From Geosiphon pyriformis (Eukaryota; Glomeromycota; Glomeromycetes; Archaeosporales; Geosiphonaceae), in the NCBI GenBank assembly GCA_016748015.1, contig JAAOMT010000762.1, forward strand, positions 1-64,000: a DNA stretch of 64,000 nt. The letters are read 5' to 3'. Positions 23,088 through 33,701 of the stretch are shown here, in pieces. Position 1 is the first letter of the stretch, and every line of letters starts with the position of its first letter. The notes under the pieces are model-generated. The model worked only from the letters and a program-made list of their open reading frames with translations. It was not told the origin of the DNA and ran no database searches. Position numbers and translations under genes: made by a program.

Positions 23088-24548
23088 AGCTGATAAACAG
23101 TGGCTTCAACTAGGGGATCCTCTCCAAAAAAATTGATATTGGCATGATTAGGCCTTTGATTGGGGGTGTTGTTGTTAATGGTTCTGTTGTTTTGGTTATC
23201 ATTGTTTCTGGGAGCTGGAGGGGGTAAGAGAAGATTGTTGCAATCTCTTGAAAAATGTCCAGTTAATCCACAGCAATAGCACACAAGTGGGCCATGATTT
23301 TGTTGTCTTTGATAAGATGGTTGCTGAAGCTGATTGAAGCATGACTCAAATCTGGGTCTTTGGGGTTGCTGGTTATCTCGGACTGCTTGGGCTAATGGTT
23401 CTAATAGCCAAGCAAGATTTGCTGTGAGTCTATCTATCAACTGTTCATTTGGGTCTTGAGTTTGGGCAGCAAAAGAAGTAGCAGCCATTTGGGGAGCAGG
23501 AGCCATAACAGGAGCAGGAGCAAAAACTGGAAGTGTGAATCTCAAATGCATTCTTTGGTTGTCTTCAATTCTTTGGGCAAGTTCAATGGCCATGTCCATT
23601 GTAGGATTATCTTTTAGAGCCAAGAGAGGCCAAAGAGCATAGGATAAGTCAGTTCTCAATCTTTTTGTAAAGGAATGAATCTTTTGATCTTCTGTTCAGT
23701 TTCTTCTAAAGTCCAATCATTTGATTAACTTTCTGATAGCTTTGGCATATTCAGTTACTACTTCTCCTGGACCTTGAGTTCTTCTTTCCAATTTCATGCA
23801 CCACTTGGATATCAAGATTGGGGTTCTGAACTTGTTTTCAAACTGGGTTGTGAAAGAGGTGTTGTTTTCTCCAGCATTTGCTGGCATTCATTTAATAATT
23901 CTTTGATGGGCATTAGCATCAGTTTCTTGTGAGAACCAGGTAGCAGAAGAGCCTTGGAGGTAGCCACCAACAATTTGAAACTTGTACTCATCATTGTATT
24001 GGTTGGCTGTAGCAGCTCTTTCAAAATCATCCAACTATTCAATTGGATCTTGTGCATTGCCTTTGAATAATGGTAGTGGGGTGTTGTTTCTTCGTCCCAA
24101 AGCAGTTTGTATGCCTTGGAGGGTGGTCAAGATGTTTGCTTGCATTGGATCTTGGGCCATTGGTTCAGGAGTTACTGTTTGTGTGGAGTGCTCTAATTCA
24201 CTTGAGAAAATATCAAAAATAGGGGCAGTTTGGTAACTTTTTTCTTCTGTTTCAAAGAGGTTTTCAGCTAGTTGGTGAGCAGCAATCCAAATATGAATTT
24301 GGTGATTCAAATATTCAAAATCAGGGGGCTGTTGTTCAAAGGTTGTGGAGTATAAGAGCTGATTGATGCTGGTATTTCATTCTTCAAAATTGTCTTCAAA
24401 GTAAGCTTGATCAAAGTAATAGATGATATAAGCTGTATAGGTTTCAGCCAAATGCTCATTCAGGAACCAGTTCTAAAAGTCTTGGAATTGTCTACTGGAT
24501 TGTTTTTCAACAGGGAAACAGATCAAGCAAAAGGACAGAAGATTGAGT
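23075..24548 (-). pseudogene. Gag of G2, 5'-truncated
   Basis: Retrotransposon Gag with the capsid-like segment (DPIE*LDDFERAATANQYNDEYKFQ... ATWFSQ... FRTPILISKW) and a CCHC knuckle CYCCGLTGHFSRDC near 23240-23280. The C-terminus ends ...LLNW-TAG at 23075-23077. Several stops are present, one replacing Trp in the IEWLDDF motif. About 30 N-terminal codons are lost at the HAL junction. Confidence 0.85.
23081..23087 (-). promoter_or_regulatory. -1 frameshift slippery heptamer, G2
   Basis: T TTA AAC read in the Gag frame, two codons before the Gag TAG; the protease frame is -1 from here. Nine bases further a short CACC/GGTG hairpin can form. Seen also at 28254, 35192, 36193 and 58131. Confidence 0.75.
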
Positions 24549-24560
24549 TTGCTATACTAT

Positions 24561-26952
24561 AAAAAAAAAACTCTTTCTCTCCTAAATTTCATGACCACGA
24601 ATAGAGCTAAGAGTAAAAAAGTTGCAAACGTTACTTTTCCTATAGTAACTAATAAAGTTTCAACACAAGAGGGTCTCTCTGTTATTGAAGCAGCTAAACA
24701 TAATGTTCTGGCAACATTTCCTTTAAAAAATAATAGTAACAAGCTGCCTTTAGCAGCTTCTGGTTTATTTTCTTCTCCTTTGGCTGGAAGTTCTTCTCCA
24801 GTCAAAGTCCCTTCAAAAAGGCACACTCAGGTTAGTCCTAGTGTTGTCTCTACCACTTCAAAGAGCCCAAAGATTTTTAATAACAGACCATTCAACAAGT
24901 TGGTCTTTCCTGCTCTCACCACTCCCACTACTACTTCTACTACTACTGCTTCACAAATGGCTGCAAAAGCAAAAAATCCCAAAAAACAGCAGCAGGCAGT
25001 CACAACTGCCATGGTCACACTGAACCCCTTTGTGGTTCCAGATGAGATCTTCAGTAAGATCTCCACAGCAACAGCCAGCCTTATTCCTGATATGGATGGC
25101 AACAACAGTGGCACATCTCTCAAGATGGGCCAAGATCAACCACTGGCTGTGTTGCCTGATGTGGTACTCTCCAGCAGATCATTGCCAATCCCAGTAGCAA
25201 AACAGTCCATCAATCCAGATGATCTCAAAGATTGGGCTGATCAAATGGAAATGGAATCAACTGTTCCCCCCCAGTTTCTGGTGCATCTGATGCTGGTGCT
25301 TGGGTGAATGTGAATAGATGTCAAAGATTCTCTGGTTGGGTGGCCTCCAATCTTGTACCTGGTTCTTTGTTTCAGTTGCTGCCTGGTTGTATTGGGCTTA
25401 AATCTGTTTCACAAGATGCTGTCAAGTTGTTCTGTGTGGAATTTGCATCTCAGGAGTGTCTAAATGGTGCTACCAAAGTGGCCATTGGTGATGAGGTTTT
25501 TTTGACCACTCTTAAGATTGCACGATCTTCAGGAGTGGCCTCTGTTTCTTCCCCTTCTTTGTCAGTTGCACTGCGCGATGTACCCTTGGGTGTCTCTTCT
25601 GATGACATCAAATCTGCTCTTGGCATTTTTGGTGTTGTCACTTCTGTTAAGTTGAAGCCTGCTGGCTTATGGCAATATGCTGTGGTTAACTTTAAGGACA
25701 TTTCTTCTGCTGCTGCTGCTCTCTCTAACTGGTCTGTGTTGGTCAAAAAAGATAGTGTTAGGATTCTTCCTATTGCCAACCAAAAGGAGGTTATCTCCTC
25801 AAGAGATGCTTTCCATTTGGCTGCACTGCATTTGAGATAAGTGATCTGGTCTTCCAAGTTGGTGGCCGTACATGTTTCATTCCCCACTCCCCTGATTCCT
25901 ATTGACGTCAATGCTTTGCAGTGGTGACCTTTGGCTCTTTGGAATCTTTGGACACTGCTGTTTCAAAAACCAGTACCTTATGTGGATGCCGCATCTAGTG
26001 GAAAACTCCTGGATGTTGTCGCTGCTATAGATGTCAAAGTTTAGATCATTTGTCCGTGGACTACAAGGTGTTGCCACCTCTCCCTCCCAAACTCTCTTCT
26101 AATTCTGCTGGTGGTTCCATCATTTTCAAGTCATCCCTTGTTGGAGCTAAATCCTATGCCAAAGCCACCACTTCTGTGGTTTCTCCTGTTGCTGCTGCTG
26201 CTGCTGCTGATACGGGTCTGGCTTTCAGTACCTTCCCCAAAGTTGTGGTGCCGCTGTTGCTGGTTGCCTCCTCTGGTTCAGATGTTACTGTTAATGCTAG
26301 GTTGGCTTCTCTGGAAACCCAACTTAGTGAACTGTCTTTGTTGATCAAATCTATAGTTGAGCCTGTGGGTTCTTTGGTTGCATTGGTTACTACGTTATTG
26401 TCTACTCCACCAGTTATGGCAGAGGCAATGAAGAAAAGTGTGATTAGATTGGGAAACCAAATTAAGGCTGTTTGTGCTGTGGCTTCTGTGCTGCAAAAGG
26501 AAGTGAAGGCCCTCAAGTTGAGGAGTGGGAAGGTACACTATAACATATCTGATGATGAAAACATGGATGATGATGATGATAATAATGATAATGATGGTAA
26601 TGCTAAAGATTTTTTGGTCTATGATGATACATTTGATGCAATGATAGAGTTATGGGAGGTTCAATCCTCTAATATCAAGTCCAATCTAGATCAGATGGCT
26701 AAGTGGATAAGCAGTCTTGTTAAGAGTAGTCATGAACTGGTATTCATTATGGGTAAGATGTATGAATTAGATATGTTTAATACATTAGGTAGCAAAGGTA
26801 GTACTAGCATGTAGTTAGGGCTTTCCACTTGTGGTTAGCCGCATCTTGTAATATGTATTATTGGGTGAGCTGGCTTTATAAAACTGCCACATTACTGTGG
26901 ACTAACTAATAAACAACCAGCGTGGCTGCACATTAACAAAAAAAAAAAAAAG
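24561..26952 (+). mobile_element. HAL-like ORF1-only retroposon, copy 2
   Basis: Begins with an A-run and CTCTTTCTCTCC and ends in about 13-15 A after ...GGCTGCACATTAACA. The left flank is G2 Gag (minus), the right flank is the inside of a plus-strand LTR, and no target duplication links them. It is therefore likely a recombinant between two HAL-like insertions, or it suffered a flank rearrangement. It retains the C-terminal region (VYDDTFDAMIELWEV...) that copy 1 lost. Confidence 0.85.
24591..26814 (+). pseudogene. HAL-like ORF1 protein, copy 2
   Basis: ATG 24591. Open to 25307, where one extra C in a C-run near 25266 shifts frame; then 25304-25840 carries the RRM-like part (VALRDVPLGVSSDD, LWQYAVVNF). 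A deletion of about 22 bp near 25812 shifts frame again; stops lie at 25905-26045 around the CCHC region (C-R-C-Y-R-C, with the last Cys now Tyr in DYK); 26050-26814 is open with coiled coil, Asp-rich stretch and the terminal MYELDMFNTLGSKGSTSM. Best copy for the N-terminus and C-terminus of the family. Confidence 0.85.
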
Positions 26953-27331
26953 AACATCTTTTGGATAAAAGATTACTTGTTGGCACTTTCCTGAAACGTG
27001 TAATTGCAGTATTTGAAGATTATTTGAATAAACGTGACTGAAGAGCACAAGTTGATATCTGATATTGAATTCTAAGAGCACTGATGTGAGGCATAGAATT
27101 ATACCAGCAGTTATCAATTGTTGACAGTATAAACTATCCCTCTACCTTCAGATTCCCTTGTTACCTTTTGAAAAAAATAGCAACTGAGATATTTTATGAG
27201 ACTGATCTTGCACATTGAATCCATACTCATTCAATTTGCTCATTGAAGTTGAATTCTCTTTGATTATTTTCATCATCCTACAATCCTGTTCTCTCTTGCT
27301 ATCTGTTAGCTTGTTACTCCAACCCGTAACA
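26953..27331 (+). repeat. Partial Ty3/gypsy LTR
   Basis: The last 379 bp of an LTR in plus orientation, starting at the GAACATCTTTTGGATAAAAG block and ending CCAACCCGTAACA. U3 with its repeats and TATA is missing. AATAAA is kept near 27027. To the right the protease linker of G3 follows at once. Confidence 0.85.
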
Positions 27332-28260
27332 ATAATATAAGCGAGTTCAGCAGTTTCTTCTGGTTTTTTTTTGATCTTCTTCATCATCACTCTCATCATT
27401 ATCTGATTCATTTAATTGTGTACTGGAAGAGTTGTCCAATGTCAGCATTTAACCACAATGGGTTTCTCACCACATCAGATGGTTAGCTCACAAAGTTCAT
27501 AGTCAAGTAGTGCTTTGGCTTTCTTAAGTCATTCATTATCAACAATAATGGTGTACTCTTTTGCTTCGGATACTTCCATATCTGTTTCAATGCTGATACC
27601 ATTGATGTGGACAGAAATAGCTTTGGCTATGCCCAGGCCTTTCTTCTTGTCACCATATACATTGGTCATTGGTCTTGTGGAAGGTTCATCAATCTTTCTG
27701 CCAGTTGCTTCAAAAAAATGTTTGGCAATTACACTAACAGATGATCCACTGTTTAGGATCAGATCAATGAAGTAACCAGCCCTTTGGGCTTTACAAATCA
27801 GAGGGGTGACATTGCTGTTATCAGCAAGTCTAGCTTGGTGAGGGCATTTGTTGGTCTTTGGTGTCTTTTTCTTTGGTATCAATGATTTGCAAAGATCTTT
27901 TCTGAATTGTGGATGGGTTATCAGTTGGCCAAATGTAATGTGTGCTGGGATTTCCATGAGATCTTTAACAACAAAATAGGGTTCAGATTTTTGTACAATT
28001 TCTGGGGGTTCCAACTTTGGAGAATTTTTAAAAACCTTAGCTTTTGGTGGCTCATTGTTATCAGCAGATGATTTGGATGCTTTGTTTGGGTCCAAGACGA
28101 AATCAACCTTGGCTTTCTTCTTCTTTCTGGTTGATTCAGAGGTGTTGATTGCTAGTTCATCCATATCATAATCATCATTAGTTAGGTTAAAAGCATAAAA
28201 GAGGTTTTCTTCTAATTGGCTTGCACTCTCACCCTTTGGAGGTGCACCTACCAGTTTAAA
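27332..28260 (-). pseudogene. Protease of G3
   Basis: -1 frame from the slippery site at 28254. Open from MDELAINTSESTRKKKKAKVD (28164) through LILNSGSSVSVIAK to IIVDNE; the catalytic Asp of DSGSS is Asn (NSGSS) and a stop replaces the Trp after NE. The acidic linker is cut at 27332. An aspartic protease of this kind matures Gag-Pol; this one lacks the catalytic residue. Confidence 0.82.
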
Positions 28261-29779
28261 AACTGATAAACAGTGGCTTCAATTAGGGGATCCTCTCCAA
28301 AGAAATTGATGTTGGCATGATTGGTTCTTTGGTTGGGAACATTATTGTTAATGGTTCTGTTGTTTTGATTGTCATTGTTTCTAAGAGCTGGAGGGGGCAA
28401 TGGAGAATTGTTGCAGTCTCTTGAGAAGTGTCCAGTTAGTCTACAATAATAGCACACAGATGGGCCACAATTCTGCTGTTTTTGATATGGTGGTTGTTGG
28501 GGCTGATTGAAACAGAGTTCAAATCTGGGTCTTTGGAGTTGTTGATTCTCTCTAACTGCTTGGGCCAATGGTTCTAATAGCCAGGCAAGATTAGCTGTAA
28601 GTCTATCTATTAACTGTTCATTTGGGTCTTGTGTTTGGGCAGCAAAAAAGATAGCAGCCATTTGGGGAGCAGGAGCCATAACAGGAGCAGAAGCAAAAAC
28701 TGGAAGTGTGGATCCTAGGTGCATCCTTTGATTGTCTTCTATTCTTTGAGCAAGTTCAATGGCCATGTCCATTGTGAAATTATCTTTCAAGGCCAGAAGG
28801 GGCCAAAGAGCATATGATAGATCAGTTCTCAGTCTTTTTGTAAAGAAATGTATTTTCTGCTCTTCTGTCAAAGTCTACCTGTTTAATGAGTTTTCTTATT
28901 GCTTTGGCATATTCTGTCACAACCTCACCAGGGCCTTGAGTTCTTCTTTCTAATTCTATATGCCATTTTGAAATTAAGATGGGAGTTCTAAATTTAGTTT
29001 CAAATTGGGTAGTAAAAGAGTTGTTGTCTTCTCCAGTATTTGCTGGTGCCCATCTAATAATTTTTTGCTGAGCATTGGCATTGGTTTTTTGTGAGAACCA
29101 AGTAGCAAGAGAGTCTTGGAGGTAGCCACCAACAATTTGGAACTTGTATTCATTATCATATTGGTTTGCTGTGGCAGCTCTTTCAAAATCATCCAATCAT
29201 TCAATTGGATCTTGGGCATTACCTCTAAATAATGGTAATGGGGTGTTGTTTCTTCACCCTAAAGCAGTCTGTATACCTTGGAGGGCAATCAGAATGTTTT
29301 GTTACAGAGGGTCTTGAGCCATTGGTTCAGGTGTAACTGTTTGTGTGGAGTGTTCTGATTCACTTGAAAAGAGATCAAAAACAGGAGTGATTTGATAGCT
29401 TTCTTCTTCTGTTTCAAGAGGAGTTTCTGTTGATTGATGGGCAGCAATCCAAATGTGGATTTGATGATTCAGATATTCGAGATCAGGAGGCTGTTGTTCA
29501 AAGGTTGTAGAATATAAGAGCTGATTGATACTGTTGTTTCTTTCTTCAAAGTTGTCTTCAATCAAAGTAATAGGTTGTATAAGTTGTGTAGGTTTCAGCT
29601 GAATGCTCGTTTAGGAACCAGTTCAAAAAGTCTTAGAATTGTCTGCTGAATTGTTTTTCAATGGGGAAGCAAATCAAGCAGGAGAGCAAAGGATTGAGTT
29701 CAATAAAGTCAAGATCATTTTTGTTGTGTGCTTTAAAGTGTTCTTCTGATTGTTGTGGCAGGTATGAATAATCACCCAT
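28248..29779 (-). pseudogene. Gag of G3
   Basis: ATG at 29779 (MGDYSYLPQQSEEHF). Matches the 510-residue Gag of G4 with small deletions, one near 29560 (DNFEERNNS preceded by lost codons) and one around 28868. The capsid-like region is at 28822-29196, and an intact CCHC knuckle (CYYCRLTGHFSRDC) is at about 28410-28450. Ends ...FLNW-TAG at 28248-28250. Confidence 0.85.
28254..28260 (-). promoter_or_regulatory. -1 frameshift slippery heptamer, G3
   Basis: CAG TTT TTA AAC TGG TAG in the Gag frame; the T-TTA-AAC heptamer is kept although the codon before it differs from other copies (TTT here). The CACC/GGTG hairpin follows. Confidence 0.75.
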
Positions 29780-29809
29780 ACAATAGGAAACAAGGTGAAT
29801 TTTAACAAC

Positions 29810-29828
29810 CTCACAGGAAGCACCACTT
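29810..29828 (-). promoter_or_regulatory. Primer-binding site of G3
   Basis: On the minus strand TGGTGCTTCCTGTGAGG stands six bases after the LTR end. It begins TGG, the complement of a tRNA CCA end. The implied tRNA 3' sequence is CCTCACAGGAAGCACCA; which tRNA this is cannot be settled here. Confidence 0.65.
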
Positions 29829-29831
29829 TTA

Positions 29832-30471
29832 TGTTATGGGTTGGAGTAACAAGCTAACAGATAGCAAGGGAGAACAGAATTGTAGGGTGATGAAAGGAAT
29901 CAAAGGGAATTCAACTTCAAAGAGTAAATTGAATAAGTATGGATTTAATGTGTGAGATCAGTCTCATAAAATATCTCAGTCACTATACTTTTCAAGGATA
30001 ATTGGGGAATCTGAAGGTAGAGGGATAGTCCGTACTGTCAACAAATGATCACGCCTGGTACAATTCTATGTCTCACGTCGGCACTCTTAGAATTCAATAT
30101 CAGGTATCAACTTGTGCTTTTTGGTCATGTTTATTCAAATAATCTTCAAATGCTACAATTATATACATCAAGAAAAGCCCAACAAGTAATCTTTTATCTT
30201 TAAGATGTTCAGATACTTGAAAGTAGGGAAAGAGAAATTAGTGATAAGAGAAGGATTGAGATGAAAGTTGTTATTTTATTTATTCTTGATTATTCAGATG
30301 CTTGCTATTACATGCTTTTTTACAGCTAAGAGATTTATTGCTTATATAGCTATCAAAAGTGGTCAATGATCAGGTCAATGATCAATATTTAAAAATAGGG
30401 TGGCTAATTATATGACATCAGTGGCTAATACATGTAATAAATAATAAAAACTATGAGTTTCAACCATAACA
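29832..30471 (-). repeat. LTR shared by G3 (5' LTR) and G4 (3' LTR)
   Basis: 640 bp, TGTTATGGTTG... to ...CCATAACA on the minus strand. Only two U3 repeat units, the smallest number among the intact LTRs. A primer-binding site lies on one side (G3) and pol/ORF3 on the other (G4), so two elements share it, the expected product of LTR-LTR recombination or tandem insertion. Confidence 0.88.
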
Positions 30472-31181
30472 TCATCCTTTCCAAAGAGATTGAGCTCCAG
30501 CAAAATCAAACTATTTAGGAGATACTCTATTTGAAGGGTTTTATCTAACTCAAAACTAACTAGTTTGTTGAAGTTTTTTGTGGATAAGGTATATAAAACT
30601 TGAGGCAAAATGAGCTTTGTGTCCAAGAGACCAAATCTTTGTATAAGAGTTTTGGCTCTTCTTACAATGGTCAAAACTCTTGGGACATCTAATCATACAA
30701 TGTCCAAAATTTCCACTTGTATCTCAGAAGTTGTTTTCTTTATGAGCTTCATGTCTTCTATGATTTCACCAAGGTGACCATAGAGTTCTAGTAGTCTTCC
30801 ATATGACAAGTTTTTGTCTATGGACAAGATTTCTTTAATTGTTTTTTCAATTGTGATGGAAGGTGCAAGTATTGCTTCTGTTATACTTTCCAGCAAATAC
30901 TTATCCATTTTGCTACCAATTTTTTCTCTTCTGGTAGTTGTTTTCTTTGGTCTGATAACAGTATGTGTTCCACTGTTGTCAGTTATTGTAGTTTGTTTTC
31001 CAATGGTCAGAGTAGTATTTGGATAGTTTTTAATTAATAATCATTAAGAGTATAGAATGTTTTGATCCAGAAAATAATTGTTTATGTCGATTGAAGATAT
31101 CTTCGTTTTGGGAGTGGTGCATTTATTTATATCTAATTTTTGCTGATCATTTGGGTCAGTATTACCATAACAGGTAACCAA
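30472..31181 (-). CDS. ORF3 of G4, unknown function
   Basis: Opens after TGA 31182-31184 and runs to a TGA at 30693-30695, with one region near 31040 disturbed (lost bases around NDY). In the same frame beyond that TGA, 30472-30692 continues (LDVPRVLTIVRRAKTLIQRFGLLDTKLILPQVLY...) into the LTR. Its potential start Met (MNNYF) is ATA here. Similar in sequence to the G1 and G5 versions, including RPKKTTTRREKIGSKMDKYLLESI. No known domain recognised. Confidence 0.55.
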
Positions 31182-32440
31182 TCAGATCATTTGTAATATT
31201 TCTTGAATCACGTGCCATGAACAGGTCGATCATTAAAGATTGTTCCAGATTGATCTTGAAAAATATAAGAACCATTGTTCAAAACTTTGTTGACTATAAA
31301 GAGTTCTTTCCACCAGCTAGAGAATTTATCACCATAGACATTATCTCTGTCTGAGCAGTATTCCAAAACCAAGTCACTAATGCTTAAGGAAAGTGTTTTA
31401 TAGATTTTCTTTTTCTTAAGCTTCTCTTAGAACTGTTTTATCTTTTCAAAGGCAATTATTTGTGCCTCTACCAATGAGTCAAGAATGGTATCAAGTCTTC
31501 TTTGCAAAATGTCTTTGTAAATCTTTATTGTAATTTCTTCAAAAGGTATTGTTTTAATATCAGTTTCTATTGGTAGTGTTGCCTTTCATCCATAGAGCAG
31601 GTAAAAGGGTTCATAACTTGTTATGTCATGATTCACAGTTCTATAAACAAACAAAGCTGAAAGCAGTACTTTGTTCCATAAGTTTGTTTCTTCACTTGTT
31701 TTGGCTAAGGTTTCACACAGTGTTCTATTGAAATGTTCCACTAAGCCATTTGTTTGGAGGTAATAAGGGGAGGAAAGTTTGTGACATATTCCCATTTTTC
31801 TACAAAGTTCTTCAACCAGTGTACTGAGAAAAGCTCTTCCTCTATCAGATAAAAGTTCTTTGGGGCAGCCATGGTGACAAATGATATCTTCATAAATGAA
31901 ATTAGCAATGGAAACTGCTGTTTGATTTGGGGTGGCTCTTGCTTCTACCCACTTTGTAAGATAGTCAGTGGCTGTGATAATGTATCTGTTGCCATCAGGA
32001 GTTACTGTTAATGGTCCAACAACATCTATACCAATTCTGTCAAAGGGTTGGCCAACAGAGATTGGATGGATGTCTTCTTTGCAATTGGGTTTTCCTCTTC
32101 TTTGGCAGGTATCACAGGTTTTGATGTATTCAGCAATGTCTTTTCCCAAGGTAGGCCAATAATAGCAAGCTAGAGTTTTCTGAATTGTTTTTGTTTTTTC
32201 AAAGTGTCCAGCTAATGGATCAGTGTGCATATTGTAGATCACAATTTCTCTTTCTTCAAATCTTATGACTTTCTGAGGGTGGTCAGGATCTTTTCTATTT
32301 CTTTTGTATAATTGGTTCTGGCAGATCAAATTAAAATTTGATTGTTTGCACAAATGTTCTCTTTGCTGTCAAGTGTATTCCAGTGGGTATTGTCCTTTAC
32401 CCAAAAATTCCATTAAAGCAAAGTAGTTGTCCAAGTCCAT
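31133..32440 (-). pseudogene. Integrase of G4
   Basis: ATG 32440 (MDLDNYFALMEFLGKGQYP). A stop separates the first 30 codons; 31586-32353 is open for 255 codons with MHTDPLAGHFEK and CDTCQ (HHCC), D in IGIDVVGPL, D in LLSDRGRAF, E in NGLVEHFNRTL. A TGA after FYLLYG (31586) replaces Arg; the tail with VNKVLNNGSYIFQD follows. The frame finally ends at TAG 31133-31135. Confidence 0.87.
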
Positions 32441-32504
32441 TATCGTGTTTGGTTGTAAGTGAATTACTAATAATTAGGTTAGTTTGGTTTGGGAGGTTGT
32501 ACTG

Positions 32505-33701
32505 TTACTTGGTGGTAAGTCTAGAGAGAGTGTTGGCATTTTGATGATTAGCTTCTTTATGGTGTTGAATATCATAGTCAAATTCATCCAAGTAGAGTAT
32601 CCAGCAGGTTATCCATTTATGTTCTAGCCTTTTCTTGTTGCACAGCCAAACCAAAGCTTGGTGATCTGTTATCACCAAAAACTTCACACCAAGGAGATAC
32701 TTATCCCAGTAGCTGGTAGCCCAAACTACTGCTAAGCATTCCTGCTCAGTAACTGAATAGTTCTTTTCTGCTGGTGTAAGGGTTCTACTGGCATAGGCTA
32801 TTGCATGTTTCCTGCCATCTTCATCTTTTTGTGAGAAAACAGCACCAAGTCCATAGCCAGATGCATCAGTGTGAAGGATAAAAGGTTGATCCAGATCAGG
32901 TTGCTTGAAAATAGGTTCTGTAACCAATTTTTCTTTGAGGGTTTCAAATGCTTTCTGCTGATGTGTGCCCCAATGGTAGTTGACATTTTTTCTGAGTAGC
33001 TGATTGAGTGGAAAGGCAATTTTGGAGAAATCCTTAACAAATTTGCAATAATAGGAGGCCAAACCAAGGAAAAAATGTAACTCATGAACATTCATTGGTT
33101 GTTTTATGTTCTGAACTTTTTCCACTTTGGCTGGATCAGGGAAGATTCCATCTTTTGTAATAAGATGGCCAAGGAATTGGGTGGATTGTCTTCCAAAGAA
33201 AGATTTGATTGGGTTGATCTTGAGACCTGCATTTCTGAGAAGATCAAAAACCTTTTGCAAATGTTCAAGGTGTTCATTCCAGATTTTTGAGTACACCATT
33301 ATATTGTCCAGATAGACCAGAACAAAGTTTTTTTTCACTGATTCAAATACTTTATCCATTAAGCATTGAAAGGTGGGAGGGACATTGGTGAGATCAAAAA
33401 GCATGACTGTGAATTCATAGGTGCCATACTTGGTGATGAAGGCAGTTTTCTTCCAGCTTTCTGGATCCATCTCTACTTGCCAGAATCCAGCAGTTAGATC
33501 AATGGTTGAAAAGAAAGCAGCATCTTTGAATTGGTCCAACATTGCATCAATTTTGGGAAGTGAGTATATGTCTTTTTCAGTGATGGCATTTAATTGGCAA
33601 TAATTGACACAGAAGCATAGGGTTTTACCTTTCTTAGATACCACTACAACTGGGAAAGCCCATTTACTCTTGGTTTTTTGTATGAATCCAAGATCTTTCA
33701 T
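32505..33701 (-). CDS. RT-RNase H of G4
   Basis: 398 uninterrupted codons, the longest clean pol stretch here. RT: CVNYCQLN, DLTAGFWQVEMDPES, FDLTNVPPTFQ, YLDNIMVYS (the second catalytic Asp is Asn), NPIKSFFGRQSTQFLGH. RNase H: LHTDASGYGLGAVFSQ, HAIAYASRTLTPAEKNYSVTEQECLAVVWA, LVITDHQALVWL, DYDIQHHKEANHQNANTLSRL. It ends RLTTK-TAA at 32505-32507. It looks preserved as a frame, yet its RT active site is altered. Confidence 0.85.
   Translation of the reverse strand: MKDLGFIQKTKSKWAFPVVVVSKKGKTLCFCVNYCQLNAITEKDIYSLPKIDAMLDQFKDAAFFSTIDLTAGFWQVEMDPESWKKTAFITKYGTYEFTVMLFDLTNVPPTFQCLMDKVFESVKKNFVLVYLDNIMVYSKIWNEHLEHLQKVFDLLRNAGLKINPIKSFFGRQSTQFLGHLITKDGIFPDPAKVEKVQNIKQPMNVHELHFFLGLASYYCKFVKDFSKIAFPLNQLLRKNVNYHWGTHQQKAFETLKEKLVTEPIFKQPDLDQPFILHTDASGYGLGAVFSQKDEDGRKHAIAYASRTLTPAEKNYSVTEQECLAVVWATSYWDKYLLGVKFLVITDHQALVWLCNKKRLEHKWITCWILYLDEFDYDIQHHKEANHQNANTLSRLTTK

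Larger units (their letters stand above)
19390..24548 (-). mobile_element. Ty3/gypsy element G2 (no LTRs of its own)
   Basis: Minus-strand body from within Gag (24548) through protease, RT, RNase H and integrase (19390). Both ends are cut: the 3' end by the LTR at 18727-19389, the Gag start by HAL-like copy 2. It shares with G4 the changes YLDN (for YLDD), FDLTNVP (for FGLTNAP) and a TGA after FYLLYG, so G2 and G4 are sister copies. Confidence 0.9.
27332..30471 (-). mobile_element. Ty3/gypsy element G3, truncated (LTR-gag-protease)
   Basis: 5' LTR (29832-30471), primer-binding site, Gag and protease, then lost at 27332 inside the acidic protease-RT linker. RT, RNase H and integrase are absent. 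Its LTR is simultaneously the 3' LTR of G4. Confidence 0.85.
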
